This document shows, in pieces, positions 56,914 through 64,000 of a stretch of 64,000 nt of DNA (within the stretch, counting starts at the first letter, position 1; every line of letters begins with the position of its first letter). Source of the stretch: Limnovirga soli (GTDB lineage: Bacteria; Bacteroidota; Bacteroidia; Chitinophagales; Chitinophagaceae); contig NZ_WHPF01000019.1 of the NCBI RefSeq assembly GCF_013106755.1, forward strand, positions 1-64,000, written 5' to 3'. Below the pieces are notes generated by a model that made no database searches, was not told the origin of the DNA, and saw only the letters and a program-made list of their open reading frames with translations. A program made the translations under genes and the position numbers.

Positions 56914-56940
56914 GCCTGACAGGACATAGCTATGTCAGGC
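56914..56940. promoter_or_regulatory. Nested palindrome, candidate metal-responsive operator
   Basis: Perfect palindrome GACATAGCTATGTC (56923-56936), with outer arms GCCTGACA/TGTCAGGC (56914-56921, 56933-56940) that allow an alternative fold. It lies 30 bases upstream of the czcA start, between it and the DUF6660-like gene. An attenuator is also possible. Confidence 0.45.
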
Positions 56941-56962
56941 AATAAAAAAATCATTAAAAAGA

Positions 56963-57280
56963 TTAACCTAACTGGGGAGGTTGCCAAATGGGAAGGGCAA
57001 TACTTGTGATTTTTGCAGGGAGATGTATTGAAGCCTTGTCAACTTCATTTAAAACAGGATGAACTAATTTGTAAGTATTAAAGGCCAAGGTGAATCCGGT
57101 GCAGCAATTGCAGGCACAAAAGGGTGAGCAGTTGTCTGCATCTGTATGATTCTTTTGTTCGGAAGATTTTGAAATTTCAGCCTTTGCTTTATTGTCATTT
57201 GCAGTGAATGCACCGTCCATGCATGGAACGCAACTAAGTGCAAATACCATAACTGCCAATAAAAAAGTGAATAACTTCAT
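56963..57280 (-). CDS. DUF6660-like Cys-rich secreted protein
   Basis: A 105-residue protein starting at ATG 57280 (MKLFTFLLAVMVFALSCVPC), with a signal peptide, possibly a lipobox, and a Cys cluster DNCSPFCACNCCTG. It resembles the DUF6660 proteins that precede CzcA-type pumps in Bacteroidota. A CxxC-rich periplasmic protein here may sequester or sense metal. A TATCTTTG -7-like box (57286-57293, minus strand) is close to the ATG, so the transcript may be nearly leaderless. Confidence 0.7.
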   Translation of the reverse strand: MKLFTFLLAVMVFALSCVPCMDGAFTANDNKAKAEISKSSEQKNHTDADNCSPFCACNCCTGFTLAFNTYKLVHPVLNEVDKASIHLPAKITSIALPIWQPPQLG

Positions 57281-57379
57281 TGGCACAAAGATATAAACAA
57301 TTACTTAAAAGCTGAAGCTTGCTACATGGTTGCAAAGATTGCAATATTAAGCGGTATTGAAAGAGGTTTTGTAGTGTAA

Positions 57380-59431
57380 CTATAAAAACCAAAGAGTTTC
57401 CTTACCAAAATCCGGCAGCCTATCGTACTTAAAGTATGGAAAAACCTCCGCCACCATTTCGGGGTAAGCCAAGGTTACCGGCAAATTTTGTTGGCTTACA
57501 CTTTTCCAGTACATACGACTGAATTGATATACCTGATCAATCAATAAATCAACCAACTCTTTTTCTTCCAGCAGTTCTAAATGGGTGGAAGTCAATTTTA
57601 TTTTAACAGGAAAGTGATACTCTTTGGGTGTTGGTTTTGAGTTTTCATCGTACCGGGTATTATTGAACAAGAGGTATTCTCTTTCACCTACATTAATATA
57701 TGTGCCGCTGTAAGGCATTAGCCCTGCGCTTTCTGTATCGAAGGCAAGTAATTCTTTGCTGGCGGTTTTATTAATGGTTACCACTATTACCGGAATTGTT
57801 AAATTAAGACTATTGTAAAGGGTATCTAAAATCGGCTTGAGCTCTTTTTTACTGATTAGTTTATAGAAATGTATTATTAACCGGCTGGCCTGGGGGTGTG
57901 TATTCAGAAATGTTTGGACTGCCTTTCGGATGGAACCGGCCAGACTTATTGTATCTCCACTACCGAAACAATCAAAACCTTTAAACTCACCTTCATTATT
58001 GAAACAGGAGGCTGAACCAACGTACTTTGACTTATGGGTATGTGAATAAAACGCCCCAATGCCTACAATTAATTCATCATTTGGCTGCCGGTTAAGCCGC
58101 CAGGGTATGCCACCAAGCTTTGCTAAAATGGCAATTTGTATGTTGGGCAAAAAATAATTAAAAGCATCTTTAGTAATGTTCTCTTTAAATATTACCTGTG
58201 AAAGATAGCTGTGTGTAAGCAGCATTTCTTTTACCCGGTAATAAATCCGTCTGCGTTCATAATCAGGTTCAAACTTGGCAACCGGGCTTATGTAAACAGC
58301 AAAGTATTTTGTATCGGGCTGCTTTGTGCGGTCTTTAATGCTTTCCCAAATTGTTTTAACTGCAGTGTCTGTACTTTCAAAACAGATATCAAGGCTTTCA
58401 TCAAATGAAAATGTTTGATGTATAAAATCCTGCATGTTGGGATGGTATTTATAGCCTTTCAAAAAATAGCCTTTCAGTTTTTCCATTAAAGGTTTATCCG
58501 CCAGCATGTAAATAAAAAAGAATTTTACATTATTAGGAGGCGGAACCGGTCTGCATGGGCCTAATCGTTTTAAATCTAATTTAGGCTCTTTTCCAATGCC
58601 TTTTCCAAACTGTAGTTTATTAGAATCGCCACTGATTACTTCAAATTGATCTATTGTTCTTGTTACAAAACCAGTTTTAACAAGTGGTATTATTTTTCTG
58701 AATGTTTCATCATCCAGATACTTTGTATAGAACCCTGTAATTTCTTTATAATATTTTGGGTAGCGGTTTGTAAGATCTGGGATGTCGAACCTGATGCCCA
58801 GTTCCGGCTTTAATGTATTGCTTACAACCGGGAAGACTTTATGAAGGTTTAGTTTATGTTCATCTGGCAGGTATTTCCATCTGTGCAGAATACCGTTGCA
58901 GTTCATCCAGTTAAATTTAGCCGTATCGAAGCCTACCATTTCCTTTACACTTTGCTTGTACACTTTTGTAGTACCATCATAAGCAATCACCAGTTCTGGA
59001 CCATTGCTTACTTTGTTGTGCTGCACTTTTAAAGTATATTGGCTGTACACATTGTATTTTACAGAATTGCTGACTTCGTTTAAAAACCATACTTCCACTT
59101 CTTTGGTGAAATTGCGGTGCATGATATGTGCCACGCCGTTTTTGAAATGGTTGAAAATTAAATGCCGGTAGTAGTGTGCTGCAAAATCTGTATGTATTGT
59201 AAGGTCTATATCCAGCACCAAAGCTCCTTCTTGTGGTTGCTGAAAATCTGTATAGAGCCAGGGAAAATCTGCCCGTTCCAGCAATGTCATTTTACCATCG
59301 AGCAAGCCAGTCATATCTTCTTCTACATAAAAGGAGCAGTAGCCTTCTTTGTACTCTTTGTAAAAGGCAAAGGTTACCTGATGTACAGGTGGGTTGAAAG
59401 GAATGATGTTGAGTAGTAGGTTTTGCTGCAT
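57380..59431 (-). CDS. Long prokaryotic Argonaute with degenerate PIWI active site
   Basis: A 683-residue pAgo, long-form by size. The N-terminal half (1 to about 300) should hold the N, linker and PAZ-like parts; I cannot delimit a PAZ domain. The MID domain (about 300-445) keeps the full guide 5'-phosphate tetrad: Y397, K401, Q412 and K438, at spacings close to TtAgo (R418, K422, Q433, K457). In PIWI, the position of the first catalytic Asp (TtAgo D478, 21 after the pocket Lys) is Gly459 in IVGIGAF. The third position, normally HRDG, is HFYK (Tyr523). At least two of four catalytic residues are therefore missing, so it should bind guides but not cut. It starts 14 bases after res. Similar long-B pAgos are known to work through partner effectors. 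Confidence 0.88.
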   Translation of the reverse strand: MQQNLLLNIIPFNPPVHQVTFAFYKEYKEGYCSFYVEEDMTGLLDGKMTLLERADFPWLYTDFQQPQEGALVLDIDLTIHTDFAAHYYRHLIFNHFKNGVAHIMHRNFTKEVEVWFLNEVSNSVKYNVYSQYTLKVQHNKVSNGPELVIAYDGTTKVYKQSVKEMVGFDTAKFNWMNCNGILHRWKYLPDEHKLNLHKVFPVVSNTLKPELGIRFDIPDLTNRYPKYYKEITGFYTKYLDDETFRKIIPLVKTGFVTRTIDQFEVISGDSNKLQFGKGIGKEPKLDLKRLGPCRPVPPPNNVKFFFIYMLADKPLMEKLKGYFLKGYKYHPNMQDFIHQTFSFDESLDICFESTDTAVKTIWESIKDRTKQPDTKYFAVYISPVAKFEPDYERRRIYYRVKEMLLTHSYLSQVIFKENITKDAFNYFLPNIQIAILAKLGGIPWRLNRQPNDELIVGIGAFYSHTHKSKYVGSASCFNNEGEFKGFDCFGSGDTISLAGSIRKAVQTFLNTHPQASRLIIHFYKLISKKELKPILDTLYNSLNLTIPVIVVTINKTASKELLAFDTESAGLMPYSGTYINVGEREYLLFNNTRYDENSKPTPKEYHFPVKIKLTSTHLELLEEKELVDLLIDQVYQFSRMYWKSVSQQNLPVTLAYPEMVAEVFPYFKYDRLPDFGKETLWFL

Positions 59432-59445
59432 ACTTTATCATTTGA

Positions 59446-62400
59446 TTAAATTAAAACTTCATCAATAATCTGTTTGATCTTCTTATTATTCAATTGTGTT
59501 TTAAACTCAACTTTATAACCATCAATTGTCAATTGATTAAAGAAAACCTTTGCACAATCAATCTTGGCTTGTTCAATTCCTCTAAGAGAAGTCTGATTCT
59601 CAACATCTTTTGTTTCCACAATTACATTCAGAATCTTTTCGCCATTATCCTTCTTTACAACATACATAAAATCGGGGCTGTATGACTGACCTGTGATAGT
59701 AGGAATTGCAATACTGCTTCTGGGTATTTTACCATAAACAATAATTTCTTGAATACCATCTACTAACAGATTTTCCTTTTCCAACGGTGAATCAAAGGCA
59801 TATACATCATACAGGTATTTTGCAGACGGAGTACCGTCAATAAACTTTGTCCCTATAACTCCCTGAGTAATTTCAGATCTCGGTGTACCATCTGAAAAAG
59901 TTAGTGCGGTTGCTTTAACGGGAAGATTAGCTTTGGAGTAACTGAACCTACCACTCAATTTTTCTATCTTCCAATCCTGAAACAGTTTTACGAAATTGGC
60001 CGCACTTTGCTCATTTATTCTTTCGGCTTGAACATTGTTTACTTTAGCATACTCAGACAAAACTGCATGAAGCAATTGAATAGACAGGTTCGTTTGTCGA
60101 TTGATACGCTTTAAAAAATCATTATATCGTAAAGGCTTATTGATCTTATACTGCACCCCGGTATCTTCATTTATGGTTGCTTTAGTACCAGTTGTATTTA
60201 ATTCTTCCCGCCTGCTGATGATGTAGGTGTCAGAAAAAACACCATTCCTGAGCAAACCCAGTAACTCATTAAAAAGAAAGTTCTCCTGTTCAATTCTTTC
60301 ATAATGCAGAATGTATTTGCTGTTTATTTCTTCCCAAAGGGTTTTCAGTTCAGCATATACTGCTTTACGGATTTTGATTTTCTTTTCTTTCTTTTTATTG
60401 CGGTCTTCTACCTTGCCTTTTTGCAAGCCAACAGTAAACTCAGGGTACTCCTCAAAGAACTTATCGCTGTTCTCAGCTTTGATATTTTTGTTACGGTCAA
60501 TAAATTTTTTGCTGAGTAACTCTACAAAAAGATCGTCAGTATCCAAATTTCGTTTTAAAGCCACCTCGGCAATCATTTCATCTGTAATGGCAAAGCCTTG
60601 CGGTAAGTCTGCATTTATTTCATTCACCAACTTTTGTGCAAAGTCTGCTTCGGTAAAATCAATAACATAGTTGAGTTTAAAATCCTCATTGGAAATTCGA
60701 TTACCAAATTCATCAACCGGCAAACGTAAACCCCTGCCTACTTCCTGAATCTTGCTATTTTCACTGCCACTACTCCGTAGCTTTGCAATCGTGAACACAT
60801 TAGGATTATCCCACCCTTCTTTTAAAGTCCACTTAGAAAACAAAAACCTGCGGGTGCTAAAGTTTCCCTCTTCATCTTTTATTGCAAGTAGTTTTTTCTT
60901 CTCATATAAAATTTCCTGTACTTCCTGTGCAATGGCTTCATCTGAACTACTATTGTCCTGTGAAAAGTATCCTGCATGGGTAGCATTCAAATCCGCTTTA
61001 GAAGCTAATAAGTATTCCTTGTATTCATTTTCCTGCTCCGTGAGTTTAGGAATTACTGCATCAATATTTTCAGAAAGCAATCTTTCAAAAGATTCTTTGA
61101 GATAGGGTTGCTTTTCCTGGCCCTCATTTACACGATAAGAATAAATGTCATCAATAAAAAAGAGAGCCAGCGTCTTTATCTTATTGTTTCTGCCGAAATT
61201 AATTCGTTCTGTTTCTAAGTGTCGTTCCAATGCAAGCCGGATCATGCTTTCCTGATAAGAAGTAGAATAAATGTCAGTACTAAATTCTTCGCCAGTGGAT
61301 TTAACCTGACCATTCGACAATTCTACCGTGCTGGTAGTTATGCCATCTATAACAATACCCTCCAACTCAGGGGCAATCATACCCAAACTATCACCTTTCT
61401 GTAATTCAAAAGATTTGGTTGGTCCTTCTTTTTGAATGAGATTAAAACGTACAGATGTTTTGCTCTGCACGCCCATGATTTTTACCTTATCCTGCTTCTG
61501 GCTTACCGGCTCGAAATGTTCTTTGGCAATGCCCTTAATCAGATTTTGGTTAAATGCCTGAAAAGAGTTTAAATCATACAACAGGTTATGATAATCTTTC
61601 CGCTTTATTTTATTTCTGCCTCTGCCTGTTTCTATTTCAGGGAAGGTTGCACCAAAGCGAATGATTGTTTGAGGACAAATATTTTTTTCGATAAACTCGT
61701 ATGCTTTTTGCGTTTTGCTGAAACGATGCGGTTCATCAATAATTACAAAAGGTTTTGTAGCCTTAATACCTTCTATGGGTTTATAAAAACCTTCAACTCC
61801 GTAATCGTAGGTATCAGTCAGTAATTTTGAAGTGCCACCCAATAAACTCATGTTGGTGAGCAGCACATAAATTTTATTGGCATTCTGGCTACTACCTGCT
61901 ACAAACTCTCTCACCACACCGGGGAAATAGTTCTTGCCTTTTTTCTTTTTTGTAGCTTCCAGCACCAACACATCCAATTCTGTTCCATAGCCACATTGGT
62001 CTTTGAAATGCCTTTTGGTATAGCCATCTTGCATAAACTGCTTGGCTCCTGCTTTTATGGCGAGTGTAGGCACAGCTACTATAAACTTATTAATACCATA
62101 ACGCTTGTGCAGCTCAAACATGGCAGCAGTGTACACATAGGTTTTACCGGTACCAGTTTCCATCTTAATATCCAGATTCAGATAGCTGCCTATTTCATTG
62201 AGTGTTTTGTACTCAGCCGGAATAGCATTGTCTTTTTGTACCTGGGTCATATTGGTCATCAGGGTCTGCCTATCCAAAAGCAGCGTAGGATTTTGATAAT
62301 ACAGGCTGTTCTTCTGTATCAAGCCCGCACTCAGCACATTGGCTATGGCCGTGTATGCTTTTACTTGATGGGGCAAATCATTTTTTAATATCAGTTCCAT
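59446..62400 (-). CDS. Type III restriction enzyme, Res subunit
   Basis: A 984-residue restriction/helicase subunit. SF2 ATPase motifs are intact: Walker A METGTGKT (80-87) and the DEAD-box variant DEPH (222-225, in VIIDEPHRFSKTQ). RecA-like domain 2 has EGWDNPNVFTIAKLR and QEVGRGLRLPV. The C-terminal PD-(D/E)xK nuclease is complete: SPDF (PD 909-910) and ETK (929-931). Res needs Mod for site recognition; the pair cuts after ATP-driven sliding between two inversely oriented sites. It begins five bases after mod and ends 14 bases before ago. Confidence 0.93.
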   Translation of the reverse strand: MELILKNDLPHQVKAYTAIANVLSAGLIQKNSLYYQNPTLLLDRQTLMTNMTQVQKDNAIPAEYKTLNEIGSYLNLDIKMETGTGKTYVYTAAMFELHKRYGINKFIVAVPTLAIKAGAKQFMQDGYTKRHFKDQCGYGTELDVLVLEATKKKKGKNYFPGVVREFVAGSSQNANKIYVLLTNMSLLGGTSKLLTDTYDYGVEGFYKPIEGIKATKPFVIIDEPHRFSKTQKAYEFIEKNICPQTIIRFGATFPEIETGRGRNKIKRKDYHNLLYDLNSFQAFNQNLIKGIAKEHFEPVSQKQDKVKIMGVQSKTSVRFNLIQKEGPTKSFELQKGDSLGMIAPELEGIVIDGITTSTVELSNGQVKSTGEEFSTDIYSTSYQESMIRLALERHLETERINFGRNNKIKTLALFFIDDIYSYRVNEGQEKQPYLKESFERLLSENIDAVIPKLTEQENEYKEYLLASKADLNATHAGYFSQDNSSSDEAIAQEVQEILYEKKKLLAIKDEEGNFSTRRFLFSKWTLKEGWDNPNVFTIAKLRSSGSENSKIQEVGRGLRLPVDEFGNRISNEDFKLNYVIDFTEADFAQKLVNEINADLPQGFAITDEMIAEVALKRNLDTDDLFVELLSKKFIDRNKNIKAENSDKFFEEYPEFTVGLQKGKVEDRNKKKEKKIKIRKAVYAELKTLWEEINSKYILHYERIEQENFLFNELLGLLRNGVFSDTYIISRREELNTTGTKATINEDTGVQYKINKPLRYNDFLKRINRQTNLSIQLLHAVLSEYAKVNNVQAERINEQSAANFVKLFQDWKIEKLSGRFSYSKANLPVKATALTFSDGTPRSEITQGVIGTKFIDGTPSAKYLYDVYAFDSPLEKENLLVDGIQEIIVYGKIPRSSIAIPTITGQSYSPDFMYVVKKDNGEKILNVIVETKDVENQTSLRGIEQAKIDCAKVFFNQLTIDGYKVEFKTQLNNKKIKQIIDEVLI

Positions 62401-62405
62401 AGCTG

Positions 62406-64000
62406 TTAGTACCTTACGGTGAAGTTTATTTTTAAATTCTTCTCTCCATCGTTAAGGATGCGAAGGTTTTTCTCTATCATTTCATTGATACTCCAATCAG
62501 GAAAGCTATAACCAAACAATACCAGATTCTCAGGATTGAAGTGCCCTTCTGCATCGTATTTACTTAGTAGGGCTTTCATGCTTTCCAGTGTAAATCCTGG
62601 GTCAATCAGATACAGATGTTTTTGACAATAGTAAGCGGTGTAACCAGCTAAATCTACCGCTTCAGCGGTATGGGTGAGGCCATATCCATCGGCATTAAGC
62701 CAGGTAGCCAAAATGGTGGGCTTGCCAAAATCATCTAAAATGCTGGTGTCGGCCAATAGCCCTGCCTTATAAAAACTTTCCAGTTTATCTAAAGTATTTT
62801 GATTGGGCTCGGAAAGTATGTAGTGCTTAAAACCTAAGTCAAGTGCTTTATCCGGGTGTTCCTTTTTTATTTTGGCTGCTGCTCGTTTGATGCGTTCAAT
62901 TCCGATGTAATCCAAACTATGAGGATAATTATTTGCGTCCAAAAATTCTATTACTTTTTGAATTTTTGCTTTATCACTTGCAGAGGTTGAAGCAAGTTTA
63001 TTATCTAAGTTTTCTGGCAACTGGATTGAAATAAACTTTCTCGAACCATAAGAAGAGTTTAAACTTAATACTGCTTCCGCAAATGATCCTGAACCTGAGA
63101 AAAAATCTAAGCAAACTGAATCTAAGGCTGAACCTAAGCTCAATACTTTTTTTAATAAATAGGTTGGCTTAGGAAAATCGAACACATCACCCATTTCATA
63201 CTTTCTTAATTCTGTAGAACCTTGCTCAGTAATCACGCCTGTTTCATCCCATATTTCATCTTCGTCATTTTCTTCGTCATCAACAATTTCAATGTCGTCA
63301 AACCAAATCGTTTTCGCTTTGTAAGTACCTTTTCTATATTTTTCATAAATCCCATATTCACCTGTTGTTTTTATTCTTCCAACAACATTGCTGAGCATCG
63401 TATTTGCTTCGGAATTTTTTAAAAACTTTTTAGTACCCCAACGCCAGCAGCTTTCTGAACCCTCGCTATTTAATGGAAGTACTTCTATAGAATAATCACT
63501 GCCTTTTTCAAGTGAAGTTGGAGAATAGCCATTTGCATCGATAATTGATGGGTTTATGTATATTGGATAAAACAAATTTGGACGATTGAACCGACCATAT
63601 TTTGGATTTCTATTTCTTAGTTCTCTTTCAGAATAATCCCCAACATCGTCAGTCTTGGTTGATCCACTTATTTCTTTTTTTAACTCATTTATTATAGAGC
63701 TTTCAGACCTTACATAAACTAATAAATATTCATGCGTTTTTGCTAATTGCTTATACGTTTGGCCTCTCTTATTTGATTGAATAACTATTTGTGCAATTAA
63801 ATTCTCCTCCCCAAACACATCATCGCAAAGGAGTTTCAGGTTAGCTTGCTCATTGTCGTCAATCGAAATAAAAATTACTCCATCATTTTTCAATAAATCT
63901 CTTGTCAGTAGCAGGCGGCTGTACATAAACATGAGCCATGCACTATGTGAAGCAGAGCCCCGCTTGGTAAGGTTCAAAATACGTTCAGCTTCTTCTTCGC
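62406..64000 (-). CDS. Type III DNA adenine methyltransferase, Mod subunit (5' end cut by window)
   Basis: The 3' 531 codons of mod; the frame stays open to the window edge, so the apparent start at 63977 (a TTG) is not real. Visible parts are LLTRDLLKNDGVIFISIDDN and CDDVFGEENLIAQIV, the long recognition region, and the AdoMet motif I DFFSGSGSFAEAVLSL. The motif order is the beta class, so the catalytic DPPY should lie just beyond the edge. It methylates adenine in the asymmetric target site and gives Res its specificity. It is the first visible gene of the mod-res-ago run. Confidence 0.9.
   Translation of the reverse strand, partial: EEEAERILNLTKRGSASHSAWLMFMYSRLLLTRDLLKNDGVIFISIDDNEQANLKLLCDDVFGEENLIAQIVIQSNKRGQTYKQLAKTHEYLLVYVRSESSIINELKKEISGSTKTDDVGDYSERELRNRNPKYGRFNRPNLFYPIYINPSIIDANGYSPTSLEKGSDYSIEVLPLNSEGSESCWRWGTKKFLKNSEANTMLSNVVGRIKTTGEYGIYEKYRKGTYKAKTIWFDDIEIVDDEENDEDEIWDETGVITEQGSTELRKYEMGDVFDFPKPTYLLKKVLSLGSALDSVCLDFFSGSGSFAEAVLSLNSSYGSRKFISIQLPENLDNKLASTSASDKAKIQKVIEFLDANNYPHSLDYIGIERIKRAAAKIKKEHPDKALDLGFKHYILSEPNQNTLDKLESFYKAGLLADTSILDDFGKPTILATWLNADGYGLTHTAEAVDLAGYTAYYCQKHLYLIDPGFTLESMKALLSKYDAEGHFNPENLVLFGYSFPDWSINEMIEKNLRILNDGEKNLKINFTVRY

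Noticed and set aside
57380-59431. Short pAgo or PIWI-RE instead of long pAgo
   Set aside because: At 683 residues with about 300 before MID it is too long for a short pAgo, and the Y-K-Q-K pocket and spacing fit canonical pAgo rather than PIWI-RE.
63977-64000. TTG at 63977 as the start of mod
   Set aside because: The frame is open upstream to the edge and the DPPY motif expected of Mod is missing, so the gene is cut by the window.

Overview
The window looks like a Bacteroidota chromosome, most likely of the Chitinophagaceae. The evidence is a gliding-motility/type IX secretion C-terminal domain on a giant surface protein, promoters of the TTTG-N(18-20)-TAnnTTTG type, almost no Shine-Dalgarno sites, a fused CzcA-TolC pump and several Bacteroidota-restricted families. 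No rRNA is present, so species cannot be named.

Region 1 (1 to about 42.6 kb) is core-like chromosome. It carries a 2,858-residue secreted adhesin; a VIT/CCC1 metal transporter divergent from PDH E1 alpha; a TPR protein, ribH and a LutA-type protein in one operon; and a carbohydrate block (GH13 amylase, SLC45-like MFS, glgC, glgA, FucP-like MFS, ROK glucokinase). These are followed by a BtuF-like protein, class II aldolase divergent from a Reg_prop hybrid histidine kinase, osmC-metZ, RlpA, tRNA-Gly(CCC), glnS, tilS, a LysE exporter, rpsT and sucA. The gaps between these genes carry at least 14 copies of a short dispersed repeat (core TTGCGTCGCACWCTTGTRC) plus two copies of a second repeat.

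Region 2 (about 42.6 to 47.2 kb) starts at tRNA-Val(UAC), where the dispersed repeat stops. It is gene-poor and looks like the start of a mobile or accessory segment: a small conserved ORF, an orphan 251-residue protein, a DUF6876 gene, a 48-residue micro-gene with its own UUCG terminator, and about 1 kb packed with long perfect or near-perfect hairpins, including a possible H-type pseudoknot.

Region 3 (47.2 to 57.3 kb, all minus strand) is a heavy-metal resistance block: DUF3703, a P1B ATPase, a NicO/UreH-like membrane protein, a Cys-rich four-helix copper-binding protein, a Fur-family regulator, a CzcB-like adaptor, a CzcA-TolC fusion and a DUF6660-like Cys-rich secreted protein.

Region 4 (57.4 kb to the right edge, minus strand) is the most striking part. 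A type III restriction-modification pair, mod (cut by the window edge) and res, is followed after 14 bases by a long prokaryotic Argonaute. The Argonaute keeps a complete Y-K-Q-K guide 5'-phosphate pocket but has lost at least two catalytic aspartates of its PIWI domain. Tight spacing suggests one operon in which a nuclease-dead, guide-binding Argonaute works with, or is guarded by, a type III R-M enzyme.
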